NCBI RefSeq assembly: GCF_022601875.1
Contig: NZ_JAKVIP010000009.1
Coordinates: 1 to 64,000, forward strand
Direction: 5' to 3'
From: Chryseobacterium sp. SSA4.19
Lineage (GTDB): Bacteria; Bacteroidota; Bacteroidia; Flavobacteriales; Weeksellaceae
Length of the DNA: 64,000 nt
Shown here: one piece after another, positions 10,301-17,761 of the stretch
Numbering within the stretch: position 1 is the stretch's first letter
Layout: every line of letters begins with the position of its first letter
Notes under the pieces: generated by a model
Seen by the model: only the letters and a program-made list of their open reading frames with translations
What the model was told of the DNA's origin: nothing
The model's database searches: none
Made by a program: the position numbers and the translations under genes

Positions 10301-10411
10301 ATCGGCTATGCTACAGGAAAACAGGAAAGGAAAATTGTAGTATTCCAAAATCAGAAAGAAGATAGAAAAACAGGAGATGACGGCATCCTGATCGGTGAGT
10401 TTGAATTTTAA
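7325..10411 (+). CDS. VIT-domain protein with degenerate vWA, TPR-like and DUF2135 regions
   Basis: The start is set at ATG 7325 because it gives a good signal peptide ('MKTLYIQFLLFVSSICIAQ'); an in-frame codon at 7301 adds 8 residues before it. The order of parts is: a VIT (inter-alpha-trypsin) domain at about residues 25-150 ('GRMTFPLPEGVNASGYAL', 'EVYETIKKRNIDPGILE'); a vWA-like region at about 260-420 whose MIDAS is degenerate ('IVWDCSLSG'); a linker at about 600-720 containing a TonB-plug-like stretch ('ISVRGMASIASSN', 'SLQGRAAGLKI'); helical TPR-like repeats at about 750-870; and a C-terminal DUF2135 domain ('NWNKDDTDIDLWVTDPNHE') at about 920-1035. It is exported, probably surface or periplasmic. 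Its function is unknown. Confidence 0.85.
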   Translation: MKTLYIQFLLFVSSICIAQVPVIETADGKGGYEKNNQVVLQKLSIETKIIGNLSTHVVTMVFKNNSNRLREGRMTFPLPEGVNASGYALDINGKLRQAVPVEKEKAKEVYETIKKRNIDPGILEKVEGNNFRTTIYPIGANGGERTVQITYNSELKKSGNGYLYFMPLHYPSEIPEFTIKTTVFQNASVPQLEERPNGSFNFVQNGKIWVAETRKVNYKPGSNLKIHFPQNNAGHSLLIQKASGDSSYFLASLDISPSERPKKLPGELAIVWDCSLSGIKRDHAREWALLEAYFKTHKKLTVNTYFLNNTFEGGKSFAINHGDWSGLKSYLAQVTYDGGTDFGSLQPVKGDEILFFTDGLASFGDLRLNWKQRVYTVASSDHVNFNQLKFISNKTGGEFLNLIENDPNQEVRKLLFQPLKFLGIENNTSVDEVYPSLKQTVSNDFVLTGILKGNKTTVKLEFGYGNEVTETRTINPDVNEQSVHDWEISKFWAQKKLNELEIFEQQNKDEIKSLSRQFGLVSNSMSLMVLENVEDYVRYDIAPPADLKPQFDAMVKNNRAAKDERVKDLLEDAEDMTEKLKAWWAKEYQQKPKRYPEPKSYSSENDTVRTLDVREIVVTGVSGVQRRDGSSEAHVERQNEIEEVVMNERAAKMVRIEAVTSGYVAATSESARQNPQISVRGMASIASSNTVQSLQGRAAGLKISSRNTAEMPSEVMNSGRSMVVDVVSHEEYMKFFNGISNPQILYQAYLKNRKAYENLPQYYFDVARLLFKNKDKQAGMKVLSSIADLDLENEELYKLLAYNLKQAGAYDKELLVTGKVLEWRPFDAQSYRDYALALEDNGKYQEALDHLYKVLTQSYTRELADRDQGIEEIIIMEINQLISRYGNQLDLKKISPKIIADLPVNIRVVINWNKDDTDIDLWVTDPNHERCYYSHKETEIGGRLSDDFTRGFGPEQFLLKKAVKGKYKIQTNFFGERQAGIAGPTAIMAEVYIGYATGKQERKIVVFQNQKEDRKTGDDGILIGEFEF

Positions 10412-10571
10412 TACCGATCGTACAGAACGGTTCCGTTTCAGGTGCTGTGTTTTGATCCATATGTACAGCTGATCATCTCACATCCTGTGATTTTCAATAA
10501 ATGAAGATGATAATACCATATCTAAGGAGCTTCTTTATATAACGGTTGAGCTATCATAAATAAGACCTTTT

Positions 10572-10603
10572 GAGCGCTTCCGGCAATCCAAGCGCTCCTT
10601 TTT
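10572..10603 (+). terminator. Rho-independent terminator after the VIT gene
   Basis: GAGCGCTT (10572-10579) pairs with AAGCGCTC (10590-10597), followed by CTTTTT. Confidence 0.7.
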
Positions 10604-10707
10604 ACGTATTTTGCTGTTGATAACAATTTATCAGATGACCATTTAAACTTTAAAACTACTCATACAACTCTGAATCCTCAATACGGCTATTTCTATATAT
10701 TGGTAAA

Positions 10708-10830
10708 ATGAAAGCAATGAAGACCGAAGATAATTATGAAGCAGCCAATAAGTGTGATGCGGTAAAAATCGAAAACCGCTGTTTCTGTATATTAATATCT
10801 ATATTTGCTGCTCAGATTATTTTTAATTGA
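10708..10830 (+). CDS. Possible small protein (40 aa)
   Basis: A 40-codon ORF starts 'MKAMKTEDNYEAANKCD' and ends in a hydrophobic tail ('CFCILISIFAAQIIF') that could be a membrane segment. It sits in the otherwise empty gap between the VIT gene and the T9SS cargo gene. There is no clear ribosome site, but Bacteroidota often lack one. It may be chance. Confidence 0.2.
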   Translation: MKAMKTEDNYEAANKCDAVKIENRCFCILISIFAAQIIFN

Positions 10831-10855
10831 TTCACGATAACCATAACTTATTTTT

Positions 10856-12310
10856 ATGAGAAAAATTTTATTCTTTTTGGGTCTTTGTATTTCTCTGTAT
10901 ATTTTTGGACAGGAAAATTTATTGGATACTTCTTACGGAACCAATAACGGATTTACTTCCCATACCTTTTACAGCCCAAGTGGGCAGCCGGCGGGCGGTT
11001 TCCAGATTCATGCAACGGTAAAGCTTGCTGATGGAAAAATTTTGGCTATTGGTCCAAGCTTTTTTGTCCGTTTTACAGCCAATGGGGTTTTAGATACAAG
11101 TTTTCAGGGAATGGGGTATAAATATTTCTATCCGGACCGTGCCTATGATAAAATAGAACCGGCAAACGATGGAAATTATATCGTCATGAGTGCCGGAGGA
11201 CTTTTAGAAAAGATTGACGCAGATGGAAATCCTGTCAGCAGTTTCACCACACTCAGCCAGTTAACAACTTTTGTTGATTTTTTTGTAGATCCTTCAGGAA
11301 AAACTTATCTTTTAAGAAGAAGCAATTACAATTATACAATTATAAGGTTGCTTCCCAATGGAGCCCAGGATATGACCTTCGGAACCAATGGGCAGATTGC
11401 TTTAGGATCAACTTACAGGTATACAAGAATAAAGGTAAATGCTGATAACGAAATTTTTATAGGAGGAAAGCATGAGATTTTTGTTAATAACAGGAAGATT
11501 TTAATGACGAAACTGGATTCTAACGGGAATATTGATCCTTCTTTTGGGACCGGCGGGCATTTTATGTATCAGGGTGGGGAATACGTTGGGGATGCAACCT
11601 ACTTCGAATTTCTTGATGACGGAAAAATTTTAGGATTTACATCCGGAAGCCTTTGTTATGGCAATAACTGTTTTGGACTTATCATGTACCGTCTTTTACC
11701 TAACGGGACTTTAGATACCTCCTTTAAAAATACAGGAATTGCCACCATGCCCATACAGTCAAATTCAACTCCTTCAAAATTACAGCGTTTGGAGGATAAT
11801 ACTTTTATGCTTTCAGGGACAGGCATAAGAACCTTTTATGCTCTTAAAATGGATTCTGACGGTAATCTTGATCCTTCTTTTGGTTTAAACGGTAAACTTA
11901 TCACTCCGGTATTTGGTACAGTTGATGGAACTCCTGTTTATAACCAAGGCTTTGAGATATATGGAAATTCTCTGGTTTTTATCGGAATCTATGGGATCTG
12001 GTATAATTGGCAGCAAAGATATATAGGAACGCTCCGCAAATATTTTTTCAATACCGGCAGTTTGGCTGTTAAAGAAACTGAACATCAGAAAATGAGAATA
12101 TATCCCAACCCCGTTAAGGAAACGTTATATATTCAGTCGGGTGAAATCGTATTGGGCTATGAGATTTATGATATGAGCGGAAAAAAAATAGACCGAAAAA
12201 ATCAGATTTTTATTCACTCTGTTGATGTAAGTGATTTAAATGCAGGAGTGTATCTTTTAAAATTACAGACAGGAAAAGGAACAGTGACTTCCCGGTTTTT
12301 AAAGAAATAG
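10856..12310 (+). CDS. T9SS-secreted delta-60 repeat protein
   Basis: 484 residues with a signal peptide ('MRKILFFLGLCISLYIFGQ'). At least five delta-60 repeats of the pattern 'DTSFG..G' follow ('VLDTSFQGMGYK', 'DPSFGTGGHF', 'TLDTSFKNTG', 'DPSFGLNGKL'), predicting a beta-propeller-like structure. A C-terminal type A sorting domain of about 75 residues follows ('MRIYPNPVKETLYIQSG', 'YDMSGKKI', 'LNAGVYLLKLQT'). The domain marks it for export by the type IX system and probable surface anchoring. Its role is unknown; such proteins are usually secreted binding or structural proteins. Confidence 0.9.
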   Translation: MRKILFFLGLCISLYIFGQENLLDTSYGTNNGFTSHTFYSPSGQPAGGFQIHATVKLADGKILAIGPSFFVRFTANGVLDTSFQGMGYKYFYPDRAYDKIEPANDGNYIVMSAGGLLEKIDADGNPVSSFTTLSQLTTFVDFFVDPSGKTYLLRRSNYNYTIIRLLPNGAQDMTFGTNGQIALGSTYRYTRIKVNADNEIFIGGKHEIFVNNRKILMTKLDSNGNIDPSFGTGGHFMYQGGEYVGDATYFEFLDDGKILGFTSGSLCYGNNCFGLIMYRLLPNGTLDTSFKNTGIATMPIQSNSTPSKLQRLEDNTFMLSGTGIRTFYALKMDSDGNLDPSFGLNGKLITPVFGTVDGTPVYNQGFEIYGNSLVFIGIYGIWYNWQQRYIGTLRKYFFNTGSLAVKETEHQKMRIYPNPVKETLYIQSGEIVLGYEIYDMSGKKIDRKNQIFIHSVDVSDLNAGVYLLKLQTGKGTVTSRFLKK

Positions 12311-12425
12311 CTTCTTTAAACTGAGTTTCTTTAATGTATTGGAGAGCTCCTGATGCGATATAAATGGGGAACAGTAAGCCAAATTCAAAATATTTCCAGC
12401 ATGCCATTAGAGAGCATTTTCTTTT

Positions 12426-12433
12426 TATCTTTG
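12426..12433 (+). promoter_or_regulatory. -7 element of the deoD promoter
   Basis: TATCTTTG matches the Bacteroidota -7 consensus TAnnTTTG and lies 21 bp before the deoD ATG. No good -33 TTG is visible at the usual distance. Confidence 0.55.
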
Positions 12434-12454
12434 CTCTATTGAAAAAATAACAGT

Positions 12455-13165
12455 ATGAGTATTCACATCAGTGCCGGCAAAGGAGAGATTGCCAAAGTGG
12501 TATTGCAGCCGGGAGATCCGCTCCGTGCACAGTTTATTGCCGAAAAATACCTGGACAATGCAGAATTGGTCAGCAAGACAAGAGGGATTTTTTATTATAC
12601 AGGCTTTTATAAAGGGAAAGAAATTACGGTAGGAGCCAGCGGCATGGGCTTTCCGAGCATCGGGATTTATTCTTTTGAATTATTTACCGAATATGAAGTC
12701 GATACCATTATAAGAATCGGAACCTGCGGGGCTTACAGTACCGATCTTAAGCTTTTTGATATTCTGAATGTTGAAAATGCGGCGAGTGAAAGCACATATG
12801 CGAAATATGCATGGGAAATTGAGGAAGAAATACTTTCCCACCAGGGAACTATTTTCGATACCCTGAACCGGACGGCTGAAGAGCTTTCGTTAACCGCAAA
12901 AGCCATCAATGTCCACAGCAGCGATATATTCTACCGCAAAGACCCTAGTATCCCTGCGATTGCTACTAAGTACAACTGTCCTGCTGTGGAAATGGAAGCT
13001 TTCGGATTATTTGCCAATGCACAGCATTTGGGGAAAAATGCGGCTACTCTTCTTACTGTAACGGATATTATCCCCACCCACGAGAAAATTTCCGCAGATG
13101 AAAGGGAAAGAGCCCTTAAGCCTATGATGGAGCTGGCGCTGGAATCGGCCATTAAAGGACTGTAA
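12455..13165 (+). CDS. deoD: Purine-nucleoside phosphorylase DeoD
   Basis: 236 residues, the normal length for the hexameric bacterial enzyme that splits purine (deoxy)ribonucleosides with phosphate to base and (deoxy)ribose-1-phosphate. Family motifs are present: 'LQPGDPLRA' (phosphate loop, about residues 17-25), 'GASGMGFPSIGIYSFEL' (about 63-79), 'IIRIGTCGAY', 'CPAVEMEAFGLF' (substrate Glu/Met) and the catalytic Asp in 'LTVTDIIPTHE'. It is cytosolic, in nucleoside salvage. It is a single gene with its own promoter and a shared bidirectional terminator facing tatD. Confidence 0.95.
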   Translation: MSIHISAGKGEIAKVVLQPGDPLRAQFIAEKYLDNAELVSKTRGIFYYTGFYKGKEITVGASGMGFPSIGIYSFELFTEYEVDTIIRIGTCGAYSTDLKLFDILNVENAASESTYAKYAWEIEEEILSHQGTIFDTLNRTAEELSLTAKAINVHSSDIFYRKDPSIPAIATKYNCPAVEMEAFGLFANAQHLGKNAATLLTVTDIIPTHEKISADERERALKPMMELALESAIKGL

Positions 13166-13192
13166 AAATTATTATAATCTGTTTCGATATAC

Positions 13193-13226
13193 AAAAAGAG
13201 CTTGGCAGATATGCTGAGCTCTTTTT
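13193..13226. terminator. Bidirectional terminator between deoD and tatD
   Basis: AAAAAGAGCT (13193-13202) pairs with AGCTCTTTTT (13217-13226), with a T-run on either strand. It serves the convergent deoD and tatD genes. Confidence 0.8.
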
Positions 13227-14008
13227 ATATATTGAAAAATTTCCTGGTTGTTTTTGTGGTTTCATCTGCCACTTCAGAAATACTGATTTTTTTTATACGG
13301 GCAATAGCCTGTGCCACATAGGGTAGAAACGCAGGTTCATTTCTGCGGTGTTGTACCCGTGGCCTATTTTTCGGCAGCATAAACGGTGCGTCAGTCTCGA
13401 TCATCATACGGTCGAGCGGAACATACCGGATTACTTCTTCCAGATGGCTGAACCGGTTTTGATCACTTACCGCTCCCGTGAATCCCAGGTAAAAACCTTT
13501 ATCCAGGTAGATTTTTGCTTCATTCAGCGTTCCGGTAAAGCAGTGGACAACCGCTTTCAGAATTGTAACGATACTCATCAGTAATATCATTAAACCTTTT
13601 GAAAGCAGATCTTTCATGCAGGAAAAGCGGCTTGTTGACTTCAATCGACAATTCGAGCTGTGCACGGTAACACGTTTCCTGAACAGGCCTCGGTGAAAAA
13701 TCGCGGTCAAAATCCAGTCCGCATTCCCCCACAGAAACCACATGGTTCTGTTGCAGCAATGTTCTGAGCTCCTGAATGCTCTGACCCGTAAAAGACTTCG
13801 CGTCGTGAGGATGAATGCCTGCTGTGGAATATAAAATTCCAGGATACTCTTCTGCAATCCCTGCAGATTCCCTGCTTCCATGTACGCTTGTACCGGTAAG
13901 GATCATCTGATCCACACCTTGATCCAGGGCACGGTTGATAATTTCTTCATGTTCTTTGTGAAACTGTCTATTCGTTAAGTTGATACCGATGTCAATCAGT
14001 GTATTCAT
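13225..14008 (-). pseudogene. tatD: TatD-family metal-dependent hydrolase, frameshifted
   Basis: Two overlapping frames make one TatD protein of about 260 residues. The first (14008 to about 13570) carries 'MNTLIDIGINLTNRQF', 'YSTAGIHPHDAK', 'VSVGECGLDFDRDF' and 'KPLFLHERSAFKRF'. The second (about 13565 to 13225) resumes at 'AVVHCFTGTLNEAK' and ends with 'MMIETDAPFMLP' and the terminal helices. The metal ligands of the family (HPH, E of GECGLD, HE, HC, D of TDAP) are all present across both parts. One missing base near 13560-13575 would restore the frame. The enzyme class is a 3'-5' exonuclease/deoxyribonuclease. It is either a recent inactivation or a sequence error. Confidence 0.85.
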
Positions 14009-14321
14009 TTTTTGATGTTTGATGAATTAAAAAATATCTTGTCACATGCGCCCGGCTTATTGAGCTTTTAAACGATTTCTCGGAATAAAAACTCCTGTAC
14101 TCAGAATCTATTCTTCCGTTAACTTCCCTTGTGATTTTAGCCCGGATTAATTTCCTTCTATTTTTTCTTTGTTTAAAGAATCTGACAGTTTCACTAAGCT
14201 GATCTTCGATTTCAGACTTTTCCGTTCTTCTCCATTTTTTATTGCCGTACTTTTTCATATAGGGTGGAATCTTACCCCATTCATAACTTCTGAAAGTCCC
14301 TTTATTGTATATGTTTTTCAT
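13992..14321 (-). CDS. Small basic hypothetical protein (109 aa)
   Basis: Very Arg/Lys-rich ('KKWRRTEKSEIEDQLSETVR', 'FFKQRKNRRKLIRAKITREV'), suggesting nucleic-acid binding or ribosome association, but no family is recognised. Its 3' end overlaps the tatD start by 17 bp, so the two may be translated from one message. It is probably real because the long basic ORF does not mirror a gene on the other strand. Confidence 0.5.
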   Translation of the reverse strand: MKNIYNKGTFRSYEWGKIPPYMKKYGNKKWRRTEKSEIEDQLSETVRFFKQRKNRRKLIRAKITREVNGRIDSEYRSFYSEKSFKSSISRAHVTRYFLIHQTSKNEYTD

Positions 14322-14433
14322 TGTTTTATTTCAATGGGAATTTAGTCTAAAACCTGGACAATATTTAACAAAAAATTAATCAATCCGTTTGTTTTATGTT
14401 ATTCAGATCCAAAGTGGCTGCCCGATACAGCAA

Positions 14434-15084
14434 TTATTTATTAATAAAAACTTCTAGAAAGCCGATCAGCTCCGTGCCGCCGTGACTCCACCGGATGCCG
14501 TGACCTTCCTTTTCCCGTACCTCAAAAACGAGTCCATGCTTGTAATGAAAGAATACATTCCACCAGGTCTTATGATCGAGGATGTAATGGATTTTTTCCG
14601 CCACTTTCTGCAGCTTTTGCTCATTGTTTCCTTGTATATCGCCCCAAAACGGGCTATCTGTTCTACCCGCATGTTTTTCCCAAGCCCGTTGTGCTGTGGT
14701 GATTTCTTGGTTAAAAGGCTTTTCGCAGGCTTCGATCAGGACGGACCGAAGCGGAGGAATTGCATTTTCATCCCGGATGCTTGCGGGTGTTAGCCGTTGT
14801 CCCAAAATATTCAGCCAGTGTTCGAAGGGAAGTTGCTCCAGCTGCTGTGCTTTATATTGATCAGTATTTTGGCTTTCAAGAATAGGGATGAATGCCGTAA
14901 AGTTGCTGTTCCGGTCAACCGGTATTTCCTCATTAAAGAATGGGCGGTCCCAGTTTAAGGTCTGGTTTTTAAACTTCTGAATGTTGTCAGTGAGGGATTG
15001 CAGGTGTTCATCATAGAGTAGGGCTTTATATTTTTCCTTCCATTCCTCAGTGCATAACGAAATACAGCGCTTAAATAATTCCAT
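14434..15084 (-). CDS. Hypothetical protein (216 aa)
   Basis: A soluble protein without signal peptide or membrane segments, rich in Trp and His in its C-terminal half ('HKTWWNVFFHYKHGLVFEVR', 'GIRWSHGGTELIGFLEVF'). I recognise no family. It is divergent from the MoxR operon with about 120 bp between, so the two may share a control region. Confidence 0.6.
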   Translation of the reverse strand: MELFKRCISLCTEEWKEKYKALLYDEHLQSLTDNIQKFKNQTLNWDRPFFNEEIPVDRNSNFTAFIPILESQNTDQYKAQQLEQLPFEHWLNILGQRLTPASIRDENAIPPLRSVLIEACEKPFNQEITTAQRAWEKHAGRTDSPFWGDIQGNNEQKLQKVAEKIHYILDHKTWWNVFFHYKHGLVFEVREKEGHGIRWSHGGTELIGFLEVFINK

Positions 15085-15173
15085 GATTGCCTGTTTTTGA
15101 TCGGATTATTGATATTCTGTTTGACAAAATTAAAAATCCGGTGCTATTTATAATCAATCCTTACCGAAAAGTT

Positions 15174-15202
15174 TTGTTCTCAGAGAAATAATTTTATTTT
15201 TG
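15174..15202 (+). promoter_or_regulatory. Promoter of the MoxR/vWA operon
   Basis: TTG at 15174-15176 and TATTTTTG at 15195-15202 match TTG-N17-23-TAnnTTTG with an 18-bp spacer. The ATG at 15207 lies about where transcription should start, so either the message is leaderless or the true start is a little further in. Confidence 0.5.
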
Positions 15203-15206
15203 TTCT

Positions 15207-15848
15207 ATGCCGGAAAACAAAAGCCCGTTTTTAGATACTTTATTTCTGCTTCGTAAAGAAGGATGTCTTACCATTTTCACCCATATCAAGGAAATTTCAG
15301 CGCAGGAAGAGCAAAAAGTTGCGGATTATTTTGAATCTGAATTTGACAGGGAACGGCTGGAATTTTTGTCGGATCAGATTGATTACGACAGGGAAGCAGC
15401 CGTCTGGGCTGCAAAAGTTTTGTATCATAGTGCACAGCTCTATCTGGTGAGAAAAAATACGGCAAAGGATTTATCTCAGTTCATTCCTCAATATAAAGGA
15501 AAAAGAAATGTTCCTTCCCTATTATCCGCAGACTTATCATTAAGGTTTTTACCGCAGATCATGGCGGTACTGCAGAATGCCGATCCGGAAGATCCTTTAA
15601 TCAGGCTATTGGAAAATATTTTAATGGAATTCCATTATTCGGCAATTGGTTTTGATATAAACCTGGAAAGAGTCAATTGGGAAGAAGAGCTGAAAGACGC
15701 AACCTACCGGAAATTATATCTTGAACGGATAGTAGAAAAAAAAGATGATAAACTGGCTGAGATTCCTTATATCAATCGTTTGCTGATAGCGGAATTCGGT
15801 CTGCATAAAGATATGTTCTGGAGGGAATTAAAAGAAGTTAATCATTAA
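15207..15848 (+). CDS. First gene of MoxR/vWA/beta-propeller operon, hypothetical (213 aa)
   Basis: A soluble, all-helical-looking protein ('LDTLFLLRKEGCLTIFTHIK' region, then charged helices). It is the first of six closely spaced co-directional genes with the MoxR ATPase next. In MoxR-vWA-beta-propeller ternary systems (described by Aravind and co-workers) several accessory families named bpX0-bpX6 flank the ATPase. This gene may be one of them, but I cannot assign which. Its role is presumably as an adaptor or regulator of the ATPase complex. Confidence 0.65.
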   Translation: MPENKSPFLDTLFLLRKEGCLTIFTHIKEISAQEEQKVADYFESEFDRERLEFLSDQIDYDREAAVWAAKVLYHSAQLYLVRKNTAKDLSQFIPQYKGKRNVPSLLSADLSLRFLPQIMAVLQNADPEDPLIRLLENILMEFHYSAIGFDINLERVNWEEELKDATYRKLYLERIVEKKDDKLAEIPYINRLLIAEFGLHKDMFWRELKEVNH

Positions 15849-15911
15849 TCCTGATGTCCTGATACGATAAATGGACAGTAAAGAAAACAAAAACTATAAA
15901 TACAGAAGAGA

Positions 15912-17045
15912 ATGACTCATCATATTGATAAATTAAACAAGGTCCTGTCATATGTCAAAGATACTTACGTTGGAAAGAATGACGTGGTAGACCTCCTGGG
16001 AATCTGTCTGCTGGCCAGGGAAAATGCTTTTTTATACGGGCCTCCCGGAACAGCAAAATCAGCCATTGTAAGAACGTTATCCCGATCCGTAGCAGACGGA
16101 AAAAACTTTGAGTACCTTCTGACACGCTTTACCGAACCCAATGAAATTTTCGGCCCGTTCGATATCAGAAAGCTGAAGGAAGGCGAGCTTCTCACCAATA
16201 CGGAAGGCATGATGCCGGAAGCCTCAATGGTTTTCCTGGATGAGATTTTCAACGCAAATTCTGCCATTCTGAATTCCCTTCTGATGGCTCTGAACGAGAA
16301 AGTCTTTAAAAGAGGAAAAGAAACCAGGCACCTGCCGGCACTGATGTTTGTAGGAGCCAGCAACATCCTTCCGGAAGATGAAGCGCTGAATGCCCTGTTC
16401 GACCGTTTCCTGATCCGTATTAATGTAGATTATGTACATCCTGAACTTCTTCAGCAGGTGCTGCTGGCCGGAAGAAAACTGGAAAACAATACCGAATCTG
16501 ACGTACCTGAAATTCTTTCATCCGAGATCAGGGAACTTCAGAACCTGTGTAAAACCGTCGATTTAAAACCGGTTTATGAAGTCTATCTGAATACCATCAT
16601 CAATCTGAGAAATACAGGAATTGCCATTTCCGACCGTAGAGCCGTGAAGTTGCAGAACCTGATCGCAGCGAGTGCATTGATCTGCGGAAGGAATGAAGCG
16701 ATTCTGTCAGATTTATGGATACTGAAACACATCTGGGATACTGAAGAACAGATTGAAATCCTGGAAGGGATCATCAACAGGACCATTGAAAAAGACGATA
16801 ACCCGGCATCCCATCCCCAGGCATTACGGAACAAGGCTCCAAACCCGGAAGAGGTGATGAAAGATGTGAAAATCCTGGTCGGAAAATGGGAAAGTACAAC
16901 GCTGAGTTTTGAAGAACAGAATGTGATCAAGGATAAACTGAGATATCTCCAGACCCGCTGTGACTGGATCAGAAATCCTGAACAGAAACAATATATTCAA
17001 CAGGAAATAGAAAGTTTATGGCAAAAGATCCTTCACAGCGCCTAA
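15912..17045 (+). CDS. MoxR-family AAA+ ATPase
   Basis: 377 residues. Walker A is 'GPPGTAKSAIV' (about residues 43-53), Walker B 'MVFLDEIFNAN' (about 106-116), sensor 1 'MFVGASN', and the arginine-finger region 'ALFDRFLIRI'. A helical lid and a C-terminal extension of about 120 residues follow. MoxR ATPases act as chaperones that load or remodel partner proteins, typically together with vWA proteins. Here the vWA partner is two genes downstream. The stop overlaps the next gene by 28 bp, showing tight coupling. Confidence 0.9.
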   Translation: MTHHIDKLNKVLSYVKDTYVGKNDVVDLLGICLLARENAFLYGPPGTAKSAIVRTLSRSVADGKNFEYLLTRFTEPNEIFGPFDIRKLKEGELLTNTEGMMPEASMVFLDEIFNANSAILNSLLMALNEKVFKRGKETRHLPALMFVGASNILPEDEALNALFDRFLIRINVDYVHPELLQQVLLAGRKLENNTESDVPEILSSEIRELQNLCKTVDLKPVYEVYLNTIINLRNTGIAISDRRAVKLQNLIAASALICGRNEAILSDLWILKHIWDTEEQIEILEGIINRTIEKDDNPASHPQALRNKAPNPEEVMKDVKILVGKWESTTLSFEEQNVIKDKLRYLQTRCDWIRNPEQKQYIQQEIESLWQKILHSA

Positions 17046-17761
17046 AAGAATTTTGGGCAGAGCTTCCGCGTAAAGATGAAGACTTTTTAGGATCCGTGCG
17101 CGACTGGAAGAATATCCGGCTGGCAACGGATGATAACGTGATCTGGCTGAAAGGCTTCACGGATGAACAGGCAGCTTCAACTGAAATACAGCAATTGCCG
17201 GATTTGTTGCTATACGAATTAAGAGAAGGGCTTTTATTTCGCAGAAATGCTTTGGTTCCAAGTAAAAAAGTAAGAACAGCCTTGCTCTGGAATCCTATTG
17301 ATAAGGCCTTGCGTTTAACACTTCCTCCGTCAAACCAAAATTTTTTCGGGATTGATGAACATGTTGGAATTAAATTAAAACCCAGTGAAGAAGAGCAGCC
17401 TGCCATTGCTTTATTATGCTCCATAGCCGATATTAAAGAGATGATTGTGGCTTTGCCAAAATTTAAACTGGAAAAACTGGACTGGATTGTTATTAATGAT
17501 AAAGCGCTGTTTCTGGGAAGTCCTGTGCTGAGTTTCCCGGGAAAAACCTATTGGACGAAAGACAACCATCTTTTGCCGGCAGGTTTTGATTTTGAGTTTA
17601 AAAATTTAAGTTCTGTACTGCAGAAGAAATATAATGCAAGCCAGGATCAATGGCTTTTATGGAGTGAAAAAGGAAATGTTTTGCCCCTTAATAAAAATGA
17701 TTTCCGGAAATTATCTGTAAGCTCATTCCGCCTGACTGAAAAATCACAATCATGGAAGTGA
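17018..17761 (+). CDS. Accessory protein of the MoxR/vWA/beta-propeller system (247 aa)
   Basis: It overlaps the end of the MoxR gene by 28 bp and the start of the vWA gene by 10 bp, so it is translationally coupled to both. No signal peptide is present. The sequence has alternating beta-rich stretches ('ALLWNPIDKALRLTLPPSN', 'LDWIVINDKALFLGSPVLSF') and looks like one of the bpX accessory domains that accompany MoxR ATPases (probably bpX2-like; the number is a guess). Function is unknown beyond membership of the ternary complex. Confidence 0.7.
   Translation: MAKDPSQRLKEFWAELPRKDEDFLGSVRDWKNIRLATDDNVIWLKGFTDEQAASTEIQQLPDLLLYELREGLLFRRNALVPSKKVRTALLWNPIDKALRLTLPPSNQNFFGIDEHVGIKLKPSEEEQPAIALLCSIADIKEMIVALPKFKLEKLDWIVINDKALFLGSPVLSFPGKTYWTKDNHLLPAGFDFEFKNLSSVLQKKYNASQDQWLLWSEKGNVLPLNKNDFRKLSVSSFRLTEKSQSWK

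Noticed and set aside
9722..10348. 208-codon ORF antisense to the VIT gene
   Set aside because: It mirrors the coding frame of a clear protein with recognisable domains and has no domain of its own.
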